Shown here in pieces: positions 32,018-45,437 of a stretch of 64,000 nucleotides of DNA. Below the pieces are notes generated by a model, which was not told the DNA's origin, made no database searches, and saw nothing but the letters and a program-made list of their open reading frames with translations. The DNA is from Cardinalis cardinalis (lineage: Eukaryota; Chordata; Aves; Passeriformes; Cardinalidae). The translations under genes were made by a program, and so were the position numbers. Position 1 is the stretch's first letter. Each line of letters starts with the position of its first letter. The DNA is taken from positions 1-64,000 of the forward strand of contig JACDOX010000030.1 of assembly GCA_014549065.1 (NCBI GenBank). Direction: 5' to 3'.

Positions 32018-32287
32018 NNNNNNNNNNNNNNNNNNNNNNNNNNNNNNNNNNNNNNNNNNNNNNNNNNNNNNNNNNNNNNNNNNNNNNNNNNNNNNNNNNN
32101 NNNNNNNNNNNNNNNNNNNNNNNNNNNNNNNNNNNNNNNNNNNNNNNNNNNNNNNNNNNNNNNNNNNNNNNNNNNNNNNNNNNNNNNNNNNNNNNNNNNN
32201 NNNNNNNNNNNNNNNNNNNNNNNNNNNNNNNNNNNNNNNNNNNNNNNNNNNNNNNNNNNNNNNNNNNNNNNNNNNNNNNNNNNNNNN
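32018..32287. other. Assembly gap (270 N)
   Basis: Unresolved bases. The left side is the 17-bp array, and the right flank GTCCCAGCTC could be another unit, so the gap probably contains more of the same repeat. Confidence 0.98.
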
Positions 32288-33080
32288 GTCCCAGCTCTCC
32301 TCGGCCCGGCCAGGAGCGGGGCTAACGGGAGAGCGCTCCCCGCCGCCCCGCCCGGGCGGGTGATGGATGCTCTCCGCTCCCGGCCGCCTCCTCCCCCGGG
32401 CCCGTCTCCTCCGACTCCCCGTGCCCGCAGTTCTGAGCACATCACGCTGTTAACGCGGCTCGGCACAGCGTCTCCGGCAGCACCCGGCGGGCAGCGGTTC
32501 GCATTCTCCTTTGGTTGTTATTTAAAAACAACAGGGTGTCTTGGTTACAAGGTAATTACCGCAGTCAGTGCAAACGCTTTTCAAAAACGGATCTCTGTAG
32601 GAGAAACAGGATTGATTTATCTTGTAACCTTTTTAAACAACNGACACATTTATCTGTCCCCGTACTATGATTATGTAATTAGAAAAACAAACGGGCTAAT
32701 ACAAAACATGCTAAAGATTGAAACATATCTTACAAAGGGGATTTTCTATGCCATCTCAGTGTGGCGAATACGATTAANAACTTGATCGGAGCTCTCTATT
32801 TCTAGGTACCTGTTTCCCAGAGGCAGGACCACGTACCTGCCCCTCTGGGTGCAGCAGGAGCACTCTGCAGTAGCAGCTTTTACACGGTGATGCATCCAAG
32901 GGGTTGGCACACTGCTCCTAACTGTGGAAGAGGTTCCTGGAGGATTAAGATGAAACCACTGCACAGACACATATGAAAGGAAGGGCCCAGCAGCGAGCAA
33001 AGGCAGAGGTAAAGGCGTTTCAGACTTCTGTTTCTGTTGCTCGGCGCTTGCAATTTGGAAAACAACATTCCTTTTTGGGA

Positions 33081-33107
33081 ACTACAAGTCCCAAAGTGCA
33101 CTGTGGG
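33081..33107 (+). promoter_or_regulatory. ZNF143/THAP11-type (SBS) promoter motif
   Basis: ACTACAAGTCCCAAAGTGCA followed by CTGTGGG closely follows the long SBS consensus ACTACAnnTCCCAnnnTGC. Such sites usually sit within 100 bp of a transcription start. Confidence 0.65.
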
Positions 33108-33109
33108 AA

Positions 33110-33466
33110 GAACGNGCCTCGTACCAGCTAGTGCCCAGCACAAATTCCCAAATATGGATAAGGAATCAAGTTTGAAAAAGACTCACACTGGCTGGATGCT
33201 CCTCACTGAGACTCAGAAAAGGAGTGAGACGGCACAAAAACAAGGTAAGTTTGTGTCACACAAAGATGCTGTTGAAGGATTTCTTTCACAGGGAGCAGCC
33301 AGCAGTGTTGTGTGCCTTAGAGGGGCAGCCCNGCATTGCTCGGTGGTGTTTGCAGTTGGTGTTGTGGTCACGGAGGCAGCTTTTGGAACGGGGCTGTTGT
33401 TCCTGGTGGGGGAGAGGGCAGCGAACAGTCGGATCCTGTTTCCCTGCAGATGCACCTGATGAATGA
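33110..33466 (+). other. Candidate two-exon transcript with a 35-codon ORF
   Basis: An ATG at 33154 in strong context (-3 A, +4 G) opens MDKESSLKKTHTGWMLLTET..., and the exon ends at 33244 with the perfect donor CAAG/GTAAGT. A good acceptor (TTTCCCTGCAG) ends at 33449; joining gives DAPDE then TGA at 33464-33466. The ORF is not recognised. It could be a microprotein, the first exon of a longer or noncoding RNA, or an upstream exon of the next plus-strand gene. The 5' boundary is set only by the SBS motif. Confidence 0.35.
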
Positions 33467-36400
33467 AGACCTATGGAAAGACAGAGCTGCAACACTGATG
33501 CAGTTATTTTAGAGGCTGGGAAGGGTCAGGGAGGGGTAGGAGCTGCTTTGAACGACAGCTCCGTATGAACTGCAGTGTGTGGTTGTGTGAGAAGCCAAGG
33601 TGGACAAGCAGCCTTGTAATACCAATGTTTTATAGGTTAAATTAATTTCTCTGTAAGGCATGGTGGAATGTTTTTGTACTTCACCCCTCTTCCTAGAGGG
33701 GACAGTGTGGTGCCTCGAAGGCCAAACCTCTTCCAGCTCTCTGACCTGCAAATAACACTCAGTAACAGGATTGTTTAACTTCAGGCCAGGAACAATTACC
33801 TATTTCACCGGCAATTTGTTAACGAGCAAAATGAAATCATTCTGAAATGCGATCACGTCCGTGGAGATGAGGGATGCTCGAGCTCTGCAGTCGGGCACGC
33901 GTGCATCCTCGGCGCCTGACCCGGGCCCGGGCAGCAGCAGCTCCTGCCTGTGTTTCCCTGGCTGGCTCCTGCCTGTGTTTCCCTGGCTGGCAGTCAGGCA
34001 GGCAGACTCCTGGTGCAGCTCAGATGCTCTGTGTGTGGACACTGTGCTGCTGGCTGACGTCAAGGGCAGCTGGTCAGCTGCACCCGTCCTCCCAGCAGCC
34101 TCCTCCTGCTATGTAGGGTCATGGAGCAGCACAGCCCGCAAGGCAAACGTAGGAGGTGCNGTCCAGCCCGGGAGGGGAGCCTGAGGCTGCTCGGGCTGCT
34201 GAACCCAGCTGTCACATGGATACTTGTTGCCAAATAGGANTGATGCTGTTTTTCCATCTTTCCTTGAATGGGAGCAGCCTAAATTGTCTCAAAGCTGAAA
34301 GGGTCCCAGCTACACAGCAGGGCAAGCTATCCTACTACACCAGCACAGGAGGGAAGCAGGGTGTTTGCCTGTGCTCCTGGATAACAATTCCTAGCGACCA
34401 GGAAGGCTAAATGAACTTGCTGTCAGTGACAGATAGCATGAAGGAGTACCACAGTGGGTTTTGTGTCCTGGGTGGAATGCCCATGCCCAGCTCGTTGCCT
34501 TTTGTATAAACTCAAGGATTGTTTTCCCTGCAGTCATCCTGATTTTGTATAAGAGAAGAAAAATTATTTTGAGCGGGGCCTTGTTTGTGTGTGCATCACC
34601 TGTGGATTTACTGGTTCCCCTCCTCCCTCTCCTGCCAGGCAGCTGGAGGAGAGTTTAGAGTTGCAGGCACCTGTGTCAAGGCCTCCTGAGGTAANTCGCC
34701 TCAGCCATTAATCCAGATCTGACCAGCACACGGTCACAGGGCCAGAGGGCTGGCAATCAGTCTTTTTCTGTTGTCTCTTCTGTGTCAGTAGGCTGTTAAT
34801 AGGAGATTAGCAGCATTAGGGAGACTTTGAGCTAGAAATGGTGAGGCCCTATGATTTGATTTGAAAAGAAAGAAACCCTCCTACGCTCCTATAAAAACAA
34901 ACAGGAGAACTGGAAATTATAAACGGCATTATAAACACAACTGAGGAAAGCCCAGGCCCTAGGAAAGGTGTAGAGCTCTGTAGTACCTCACAGCTTATCA
35001 GCAATGCTTTAAGAGAACAGTGAGGTCCATGGAGACCTCAGATCCCAGTGTGCAGCACTCTGCTCTTATCACCACGTGCTTTTGTTTGACTCTGGCGAGA
35101 CCATGACATGCTGGAATCTGTAATTCGCTTGTAATTTCCATCAGCAGTAAATCCCCATTAAATATGAAGCTGGCTGGCTGCAGATCCCCTCAATTAGCCN
35201 GGATTCAGGGCTTCCCTGGCTGCTGGCAGGCAGTCTGCAGAGCCCAGGGCTGGGGGAAGGTGAACGCTCTCCGGCTGGGCTTGGAACAGGTGGCCCGTGG
35301 TGATGCTTCCTTATCTCACCCAGCATTGTGGCACAGCATCAAACCTGGGGTTTGTTTCAAAAATAGAACTGTTTAGAGGAGACTCACCTGATTTTGGACA
35401 CATCTGCTGATGTTCCTGGTCAGTGTGTTTAAGTGCACTGATTTTTTGGCTATATCCAAACCCGTGTAAACAGCAGGTGAGGATGGTACAAGGCAGAAAA
35501 GACAACTATGGGGCAGCCACAGTCCAGCTGGAGGGTATCACATAATTCAGAAGAGCCCATCTCTGTTTCAACCTTCATCACAGATGCACAAACACTGTGT
35601 GAGGGGTAAACACTGGAAATTGGGAAACTGGGAACACAGGGTTGTGTGTTCCCAACTTGTCAAAACTTGAGTTTTACTCACATAATAGCAAAAGCTTTAC
35701 AAAACAAAGGGCAATTTTAAGTTAAGTCCCTTTCTTTGCTTCATAATCAAACAAAATACTCGCCTTGGCAAGGCTCCTGTCAAAGAATAGCAGCAGTTAC
35801 TTTAATTTAATTGTTACTGTTATAACAGTCATAATTAGTGCTGGGTGGGGCATTTCATAGCTGTAAGGTGACCAATTTGGTTAGAGGCCTAAGGCATCTT
35901 CTTTTCTTCAGCTAGTTATTATCTGTGAGAAAATACTGAGAATACTGAAGCTTGTCATCACTGTGGGTCAATTACACCCTGTTTGCCTAGCACAGCATCT
36001 CTTTGCTCATCACTTCAGAGTCACAACCCCTCTAACAGTTAATACCACTTCTCGAGGCCCAGCTTGCCAAAATCAACTCTCATCCATTAGTCTCCACCTT
36101 TCCTCTTTTTTCAAAAGCGAGCCTTGTGCTCTCATGGCTGGGAGAAAGGCGTGACAGTGTGAATCCTGGAACTATTTGTACCACAAGGCAAACAAGGTGA
36201 TTTGAGAAAATGGTTCTTTCTCATTTGTGACCTAACTTCCTGACATGTCAGTATTTCTTTCCACAGTGTCTGTCAGTCCTCTGTCCCTCATTCTGAATGC
36301 ACATTTACTGTGATCTGCCTCAATTATCTCTACAAGCAGGCAATGCATCTCCCGCGTCTCGAACGGGACATTTCAGAATATACTGCAGAAGTTAACAAAC

Positions 36401-39308
36401 TCTTTTCATCTCAGACTTCTGGTCCTGGCTGTTGCCTGGCCAGGTCTTGTGGTGCTCTCAAAAGCTGTNATGTGAGGTTGCTTTAGGAAGGCTGCAGTGG
36501 TAGCTGCGCCTGAGCCTCAGGAGAAATCCCCAGGGAAAGGACTGAGCTGGTGGAACCTTTGTGTCTTGTGTTTCACTGAGAGCGTCCCTGCGTGCCCCTC
36601 TGGCCGTGGTGGGCAGAACTTCCCTGCTTGCTGTTTGTGCTCCTGAACTCGATCCAGTAATTAACCGGTAATTGCTTTTTTATGAACGGCATGTGAGGGT
36701 TTTTTTAACGCAGTCAATGAACGTGCAGCACCTTTCTGCTGGGAGGATTTCTCCCATCCTCTGGAAGATCNGTGTGCTATTTCAGGGTCTCACCTGCTTG
36801 AGAGGTGTGCTTACACTGTGTGTAGGATTAATGTCTCAAGCAGTGCACTGGCCCTATTTCCCTAACGAGCTGATGCTCCCTTGCCCTCTGTACCTCCCTT
36901 CCTTGCTGCTCCTTCTCGTCTTTCTTGGCAATGCCAGGTGCAGACAAAGGTAGGATTAGATGTCTAATTAGTTTATGTTGCCTTAGACATACATGGTTAC
37001 TGCTTGGCACTGGGGGAAGGGCAGCCTNTGAGGATTCCAGCTCTTGTCTCTCAGTGAGGTTTTCAGCTTTGGGAGCAGCCTGAGCACAGGCAGACTCAAA
37101 AGGCAGGCCAAAATTTTCTAGACACATTTTTGTTCCAGATGCCTGTCCAAGGAGGAAGCTGAAAACCCAGTCTGTATTACCAAATCTGAAATAATTTCTC
37201 ATTTAATGTTAGATCCAAAAAAGTTTATTTCCAAAGAATGACTCAGTGTNGACAGCCTGAAAGAACTTGCTTGAAACATGGCAGAAAAGCTACTAAGCTG
37301 TAATTAATATATTTTGGAACTACACTGTGGATGGGAAAAGTCGTATTTATAATATTTTTAGCTTATCAAAGTGAACTTTAGGCTGTAGCTCTCCTGTCTC
37401 CCACTGCCACCATCCTTCAGCAGATGTAGTCAGGGGAACAGAGAGGATAATGTCATTGTCNTTCCTACCTGACAGAAGGCTTATTTGATTTGTAATTTCA
37501 GTTGTATTTATGGAGTGTNCCAATATCTCTGAATGAAATGAAATGGATGAGGGTAAAGCAAAGGATCAAGAGTACACTGCAGCTGTGTACACCAGCAAAA
37601 TAAAATCCCTCAAGAGCAAAGTAATGGAAAAGGGATTCATGTATGAACTCTGACCAGACCTTCAAGGATGGAAAANGGGGTGAATTCTGCCAGGGATTGG
37701 GAACTTGATTTTTGCTCTCAGGATAGAGAGCAGCTGCCCTTACATTTCTCATGGAGTGTCTTTGTGAGTGAGAGGGATGCATGCTGGTGTGTCAGCCTGG
37801 CACTCAGAGTACAACCAAGCCATGAGGATGGAGGTCACTGTAAACACAGCAAGGTTAAGTGAAATAAGGCCATGAGGAGGTCATGGTGAATTTGAAAGGG
37901 AGAGTGGATGGACAGACTGATGATAGCTCTGGTGATTGGAAACAAAACTTAAAATAACTCAAATTTGTATTCAAGAGCACTTGTCCATGTCAGGACTCTA
38001 CATCCATCTTTCTGTGTCAGATCAAGCAGCNGTTCACAGCAGTTCACATTTCCAATGCACTCTGAGCTGCTGGAACAGTATTTCTATTCTGAGCTCCCCT
38101 TGCAAGGCTGTCTCATTCCAAAAGGTGTGCTCACAAGGAGAAATTCAATACTAGAAAGTTAGTAGAATAATTTTAGGAGATAGAATCACTGCATCCTAAA
38201 TCCCCAAAGGAGCTGACTCTCTAAATAGCCTTAGCAGGGAAGCATGNTCTGTAAATCATTACCAGAAGTTAGGCTGAAAGCATTTAAACACTTTGTGTAA
38301 TAAGCATGTAGGTTCTGCCTCAATCTTCCAAGCCACTGTGGTTTATTTTCCTGAGCCTGCCATGATCAAAGCAGGTTCTCTGGTGTTGCTGTTCATGTGG
38401 CAATCAAAGATTCAGACTGGTCAGAAATAGGACAATCGTGGGACTAAATCTCTAGAGCTGCCTGAATCATAGGGTTAAAAGAGGACTGTGAAGTACTTAA
38501 TAGGCTGCCTACACAGTGCTCAGCAAGTCAGAGGTTAACAAAGGACCTTATTATTTGAAAAGATAATTGAAGCTGAAAACAAGTCGACCATCCCACAACT
38601 AAGCCGCGGAGATCATCAGTTTTTGTGAACAATAGCTGATGATGTTCAGGATTCAGTGAGTTAAGTGGTTAATCCTATACAGAAAGCTGCATCCATAATG
38701 CACTTTAAATAGGGGAAATCCACCCAATTTGACCCCTGGAGAATTGCTTCCTGCTGTTATGCTGATAGATATGTCTATAAATATCATGGAAGCCATCAGG
38801 AGATAAAATCTCAGAGAGCTGAAAAGCCTCTCCCTATTAAATGATACATTGATCTCCATGAAACAGCAGGAGCCTGGGGAAATGAGCCACTGAAACCAAT
38901 CCCTCTGCTCTCCCCAGAGCCACAAAGAGAAGCAAGACCCATACACTATTTCCATCTCGATTCAGTGGAGGGGAAAAAAAAAATCAAACCCCCTTTCTTC
39001 CTTCTGTCCAGTCTTCTGCACAAGGCTGCTCCTGACATTCTGTGTGGGTCACTCAGGCAGCAGTTCATCAGCCTTTTGTGGCACTTTGTTCCAAATTTGT
39101 CCTTTGTTTCCACCCCTCAGAGAAAGCCTTCAGTCAGGACAGTTTGGGCACAAAGCTGCCAAAGGGTGCAGGACACTCCAGCAGGTTTGTGTGCATTCTC
39201 CAGCACAACACCAAGGGCTGCCAGACAAACTTCAGCAACNACGTCTGCTCATCCCCACCTTCTTCTGTCACTTCTGGATTTTAGCAAAAGAGTGCTCACT
39301 GTCCTGAT

Positions 39309-39510
39309 TTGGGGTTTTTTGTTTGTTTGGGGTTTGTTTGTTTGTTTGTAGGTTCTTGGGGTCTTGTTTATTTGGGTTTGTTTGTTTTGTTGTTGCTGCT
39401 GTTGTTTTGGTTTTGGTTTTTTGTTTGGTTTTTGTGGGTTGGTTTGTTTGGTTGGTTTTGGGGCTTTGGGGCTGTTTTTTTTGTTGTTGTTGTTTAGTTT
39501 TTTTTTTATT
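39309..39510. repeat. (TTTG)n-rich low-complexity tract
   Basis: About 200 bp nearly devoid of A and C on the plus strand, with GTTTGTTTG and TTGTTGTTG runs. Confidence 0.85.
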
Positions 39511-42342
39511 TATAGCTCAAAATCTTATGGTTTTGAAGCCTATTGCATTATAATGTAAAGCCTGGCTTGTGATTTTCTACTCCCAGAGCTGTTGGTGCTG
39601 CATACCATGGAACATGCACATACACACAGTTTCATATAGATTTTACCCCCTTCATTTGAGCTCTCCATACTGCCTGTATAATGTCTCCATATCTGTATGT
39701 GCATGCAGGTCTCAGAGCAAGCTTGCTGCCTTTCTGGGGTTTGAAGNAGCTCTAAATCCTGGGATTTAGAGATGCCAGCCATGAAGGAGTTAACACATGT
39801 TAAGTGGTTCTGATTTGTTTTCTCTTTCTTTTCTTCACTCTNCATTTGTTACTCTCCAGTTTTTCTTCCTCCATTTTGTTCTCTCTTTTCTCCTCCAGTG
39901 CTGACTTCTTAGTGCAAATTCCATCATTTTTCAGCTCTGGACACTGTCACAGGCAGTTGTGCTGGGCAAACCCTTGGACATCTCTGTGGGACTTCCATGG
40001 AAAACTTGTGCTGTTAGCAATCTACTTCCAGAGTTATTAAGGACCAAGACAATAAGGATTAGAAGAAAGCAGGGTTTCACAGTCCCCACAAACCCAGAGC
40101 TGCAAACAGTGTGAGAATACTGAAGGAAAGGGGGTTATGAGGTTCTTACTCTTCTCTTCATGGACCTTTCTGCTTAGAACATTCCAGGGACTTTATTTCT
40201 GGACTTCTCCTTTGCTGCTTCAGTATCTTTGAGCATGAGAGCCTTTTCCTTTGGAGACTCTAGAAGGANTTAAAATAAACTGAGACATAAGGGAAGGATC
40301 ATGGGATTCACCACNGAGCCTGTCCCACTGGCACTCAGGTTGAGTTCAGTGACTCAAAGCAATGGGCTCTCATTACCTCTGAGTGCACTCAGAGAAAATG
40401 ATTCTGCTCCCTTTTCAGCAGTATCAACANAAGTGTTTACTGAGTTCCAAAGGGTTATATTTTTGGCATTCCTGTGGCCTGTTTTGGCTTGTTGAATGTT
40501 ACTTATGAGTAAGAAGGAAAGAACTTGACTTGATGCTCAATTATAAAGCAGAATTTGTATGGCTGACAGTTAAAGGAAAACAAAACNAATGCAGTATTTT
40601 GTGTGCTTATCTCACAGGATCTGCAGAGACCATAACTACAGAGACAACTGCTTTCAATTGCAGGGATATGTCCTGGTTTTAAAAGTCATGTCTCTAGTCT
40701 CTCAAGACAGAGACACCCAAATTCANCACTTGTACACCTGATTGTAAGTGCCCAGAGTCTTAGGACAGCCATGTGGAGGTGGGTGGGATTTCTGTTACAG
40801 ACAAACCTCTGCTCTGCCCTGAGAGGCCACACTGGCCAGGACTCTGCTGGAATCTGTGCTCAGCCCCTATGGCATCAGGAGAACCCTGCTGAGGCTTCCT
40901 AAAGGAAGGATGGAGCTGCAGATATTTCCAGGGCTTGTTTGGAAAGCTGGTGTCCTGTAGGGAGGAGCTGTAGCCACCCTTGTTTTGTGCTGTCACGCTG
41001 AGTGAAGGGAGCCTCCATCCTCACCTCTGTGCATTCCTGGGCAGGGGAGGTAAAAATGGTACCTGTGAGGTAAATATGCTATTAAATGGTACCTGTGAGG
41101 TAAAAATGTTATTAAAGTGGATAATAGGATGCAGAGTCTTTGCTGGGGACTCAGGTCCCATAAAAGTACATGTGACAATGCCAGAAAAGCTACATATTCC
41201 TGCAACAGCTCCAGGAGGATGGNGGTGCTGACTCCATAACTTGGGCTGGAAAGAACAGCCACGGTAGGCAGCACTGACCACTGCCTATGAAAGTGAGTGT
41301 GAAAAGCAATGGGAAGAGCCCAGAACAACAGTGGCATAAATAGTAGCCTAATNAACAATTCCTAGCAAGGATTTACACTGTGCTTTACTTATTTGAAGCA
41401 CTGTGCAGAACATTAGCTGATAGATGTTAATTAATCATTCAGGTAATTAAATGGAAGTGGAATGCAAATGGTTAGAGGAAGCTGGAGTATGAAGACTTCC
41501 TGAAACCATTAAATGATTTTGTTCTCTTTGATGGGGGAAGAATTTCTTCCTTTAGGGTTTAAATGTTCTCACAGTGTGGGTGTTATTACAGTTTTAATAA
41601 CCACCTGTTTAATTCCCTGGGATGGGAGATTACATGTAGTACAGCCAAGAGTTTCTTGTTTGTTTGAATAACTTTGGCATTTTTATGGGCCCAAAAGAAA
41701 GGAAAAAAAAAGAGAGAAGTATCCCCAGCTCTGTANTTCAGGGCACAGAATGATGACCAGCTTCAGGGATGAGTCTTGATGCTTTGACTTTTCACAAGCA
41801 GGATGGGCTGGGAGATGGAGTCCCATTACACAGTGACCTATTGTTTTCACTTAAGCAGTGAAAGATGAAGATGTGCTGTCATTTGATGTAGAGGAATCAC
41901 TGAAATGAGCCTGGCAAACCACTGAGAATGTTGCAAGTGATAGCTAATTTTTTAATGGATTAATTCATTCCCCTACAGTAAGAAGATAGGATTCTTTGGC
42001 AGAGAATCAGTCNGCTTGATTCCTGGCTGTGGCATATTTAGGTTTGTGTTATCACCCACTGCCCACACTTGTGTAGCATAAACTCCTGAGGGAACTTGTG
42101 AAGAGATGNGTTTTCAGTCATCTGGCCTGAATCACTGCCTGGCTGATGAACCCCTCAAGCTGCTGGAAAAGTCCTGTTTTATGCCAGGCCAGTATAACCA
42201 CCAACCAGGTGTGTAGGTCTGATTTCCTAAATTAAAAGACTGATTTACTGCACTGTGTAAGTTGGGTTTTCAATCTACCTGCAACCTGAGAACTCAGTCT
42301 CTTAGGGCAAGTACAATACAAGCAGTTGGTGATGCAGATAAA

Positions 42343-42365
42343 GAAAAAAAAAAAAAAAAAAAAAA
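42343..42365. repeat. poly(A) tract
   Basis: Run of about 22 A residues; no recognisable element upstream. Confidence 0.8.
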
Positions 42366-43856
42366 GAAGGATGTGGTTCTATGACTGCTAATTGCTCTGA
42401 TACCTTTGCTACCCTCCTTCCAGTCTGTGTTTCCTTCTGACCTGGGATACTGTCACTGTCAGCAGTGAAAGCTATCACAGTTCTCCTTTTTCTCTCCCTT
42501 TTCCCCTCTCTGGTTCCCCTGGGGACAGAAGATCCTGGCAGCCAGATCTACCCCAGGCTTTTGCCTTTTGTTTTCCTGTACTTTTCTCTTGGCACAATGC
42601 AGAAGTTTGCAGTGTTGTGCTTCNACAATCACATGCCAAAATATTTGCACAGCTGTCTGATGACAGATATGGGGGGGAAGGAGAAAATCCACTCTTCTGT
42701 TATTTGAAAAGTTAAACCAAACCAAACCAAACAAACAAACAAACATGAATTAATAGTGTAAAATCTTCCAGTTTCCTTGCTCGTGTATAACAGAATCCTC
42801 AATCAGTTTGCCTGGCTCCCCTCTTGTGCTTCACCTTCTTTTTCTTGTCCACATAAACCCACACTGGTGCTTGTCTTCCAATGCCTCTGGGTTCAAACCC
42901 CCATGGGACTCCAGTGCCCACTCTGTGCACTCACTTCAGCCCGTTCTGGGGTACAGAAATAGGACCAACTCCTACAGGCTATAATCAGGCATTCTTCAGG
43001 CAAATCTCTGACTGAAGTCAGTGGAAGTTTTGGCACAAGGACAGTGAAACTAATTAAATTCCTCCTCCAAGTGTATATATATATATATTTATAAATCTGG
43101 GACGNGGATGAGAGAAGAAAATATTGCCTAGAAAGAAAGTCCATTAATAAATGAGACGTAGATGTGGGGAAGAACAGTTGATTGAATTATTTATAATGCA
43201 GTTATAAAATTGCTGAGTTGCTGAGCTTTCCAGTAACCCATCAATAACATGCATGACCATAGCAGCAGTTAGTAGGAGTATAAACAAGCAGGAGCATGGA
43301 TGTCCATGAAAATCAGGTGTGGAAATATTGGGAAATAAAGCCTAGAATATCCAAATCATTTATAACAGAATATATTTGAATGTGGTCATTGCTTTCCAGT
43401 AGCCTTGAAAACTGGCTGTGAGTTAATTTTACCAGCAGTGCACCAGAGAATCTCAAGCAAAAACCCATCAAACGTGGGCCCACATTTTAAAAATAGAAAA
43501 AACAGCACAGACACTTCCTAACAAGCCTAACTATAAATCAGAGTGAGAAAAAAATTTAAATGTGGATTTAAAATAAACCTGGATAGTGACACTAAGAGCA
43601 AAATGAACCTGGAGGTTTGAAAGAACCAATCTTGTCAAGTATTTTTTTTNGTCAGAATTATCTAATTAGTGGCTGATGATACTAGAGCAAATATACTGCA
43701 TTAGATCCTTTGGTGCAATGAGTGGAAGATTCAACTTTTCAGATCTTCAGCAGACAAAAGAAGGGCAAGTGAACAGGCCAACAAGCACTTTTTCAGCTTT
43801 GGCATCTATAATTCACGTGCAGGGGCTGCACTCCCACTATAACAGCTCCCTCCCTA

Positions 43857-43893
43857 CACACACAAACACACACAAACACACACAAACACACAC
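43857..43893. repeat. (CACAAACA)n microsatellite
   Basis: Four to five ACACACAA octamers. Confidence 0.9.
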
Positions 43894-45395
43894 TCCCTGC
43901 CTTTATGCTGCTCTGAGACCACACACAGCTCTGTCCAGTGTCTGCCCTTCCCACCAGCCAGCCTCTCCTCTGGGAAGCAGGAATGCCTCCTCTGAACCGA
44001 GGCCTCAGCTCAAGGAGTGTTTCCACCCTGCTCCACCAAGCTTGGGTTCGATTTTTTCAGGTTTTTTTAAGTCTTTCTTGCTGTCCTCAGTCATGAGCTC
44101 CAGACAAAGCTTTCCTTTCTGTGAGGGAACTTCAGAACCAGGAATGTGGTCTGGACATTTGTGGACAAAGGAACATTCAATGTTTCTGCTCCCGTTGCCT
44201 CCTGATCACTAGGAAGAATGGCTGTGCTGTGTCTTTAGCGCTCCAGCTCAGTTTCAGAAGTCTCTGTCCTCCTGTGGACACACATTTAGGGCCAGCCCTC
44301 TCTCTGTCAGTGTCCAGGCTCAGGGAGGCAGTCTCTCTGTGCTGGTTGGGATCCAGCAGACAGAATGTCATTTCCAGCCCGTTAGCCTTTGAAACGTTCT
44401 GTTTGTGCAATTAGCCTTATGAGGCCACTGATGAGAAATGGGTGCTTATTAGCTGCTGTCATTTTTATACCCTCTTCCCTGAGTAATGCTACAGCAGCCC
44501 TCGTGATCCCGTGAAACAGCTCTGACTGCAGGAGGAGAGAGCTGCAAATGGAAAAGACTTCTCAGTGCTGCAGGCCAAGCCCAGCCACCTCCTCTCCCCT
44601 ACATTCCTCTGCTGCTTTCCTACTCCCTGAGAGCCCAGCATTATTCCTTCTCAGGATTGTCTTCTTCAGGGGACAGCTTCATTTTGAATGGCTTCATGCC
44701 TCACACCCAGAGGCACCAAGTCTTTTCCACTAAGCCAAGCATAAAAATAGCTGAGGGAAAGGGTGGGGGAGGGAGTGTCAGCAAAACAGATTTATTTAAT
44801 TATATGTACCAAACACCACTTTCCTATGTGAGATAAGTGTGCAGCTCAGTTTCTATCTTGCTGCATTCTCATTTAAGGTTACTGAGGAAACAGGCATAAA
44901 ATGCCCATGGTAACTTGAATTTCTATAAGATGCCTTNATATGTTTAGTACCCTCACACCTGTGTGGAACTGGATGCTCCTAAGTCTGGGTGAACTAGTAA
45001 CTGATTTTGAATAAGGCACTGTGCAGGGAGGGTGTCTGTGTGTGGGGGTGATCCTTTTAAACCCAGCACCTGTAATCAGAAGGCTCCAGACTCCCTTAGG
45101 CTGGGCCTAGATGGACTTTTCTACTCCACAGAGATATTCTGCACTGCCAAGCCCAGTGGTGTTGTCATGGCCATCACCGTGTTTGGTGATGTTCTCCAAG
45201 TCCCCCATTTAAGAATCCTGTAAACACAGGAGTAATGGAAGGTTTTTTTCTAAATCAAATTAAGTTTCAATCCTCACAGTGTGTTGGAGGAAAGCTGGAA
45301 AACTCAGTCTGAAGGCAGAGGCAAAGATAAATAAAAANATAAGAATTTTTACTTCTTGTAACATGTGAGATTTTTTTTTGCCTGCTCACAGCTTT

Positions 45396-45437
45396 TATAA
45401 TCTAGTTCAATTCTTTCTAGAATTGAACTAGATTATA
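45396..45437. repeat. Perfect 19-bp inverted repeat with 4-nt loop
   Basis: Left arm TATAATCTAGTTCAATTCT, loop TTCT, right arm AGAATTGAACTAGATTATA: all 19 positions pair. Neither arm belongs to a recognised repeat. Confidence 0.95.

Larger units (their letters stand above)
31573..32500. other. GC-rich CpG block interrupted by a sequence gap
   Basis: CpG-dense sequence surrounds the minisatellite and the N gap. A possible plus-strand donor ACAAG/GTAATT occurs at about 32550. No product was recognised. It may belong to the PEX26 upstream region or to an unassigned promoter. Confidence 0.5.
33470..45390. other. Noncoding stretch, no gene recognised
   Basis: Open frames here are short and without family resemblance. 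Simple repeats include TTTG-rich 39309-39500 and a short triplicated GGTACCTGTGAGGTAAA block at 41056-41115. By synteny this is the PEX26-MICAL3 spacer. Confidence 0.5.

Noticed and set aside
31166..32785. Open frames of 229-424 aa spanning the N gap
   Set aside because: Created by a 17-bp repeat open in all frames plus runs of X from the gap; the minus-strand frame also runs through a CR1 tail.
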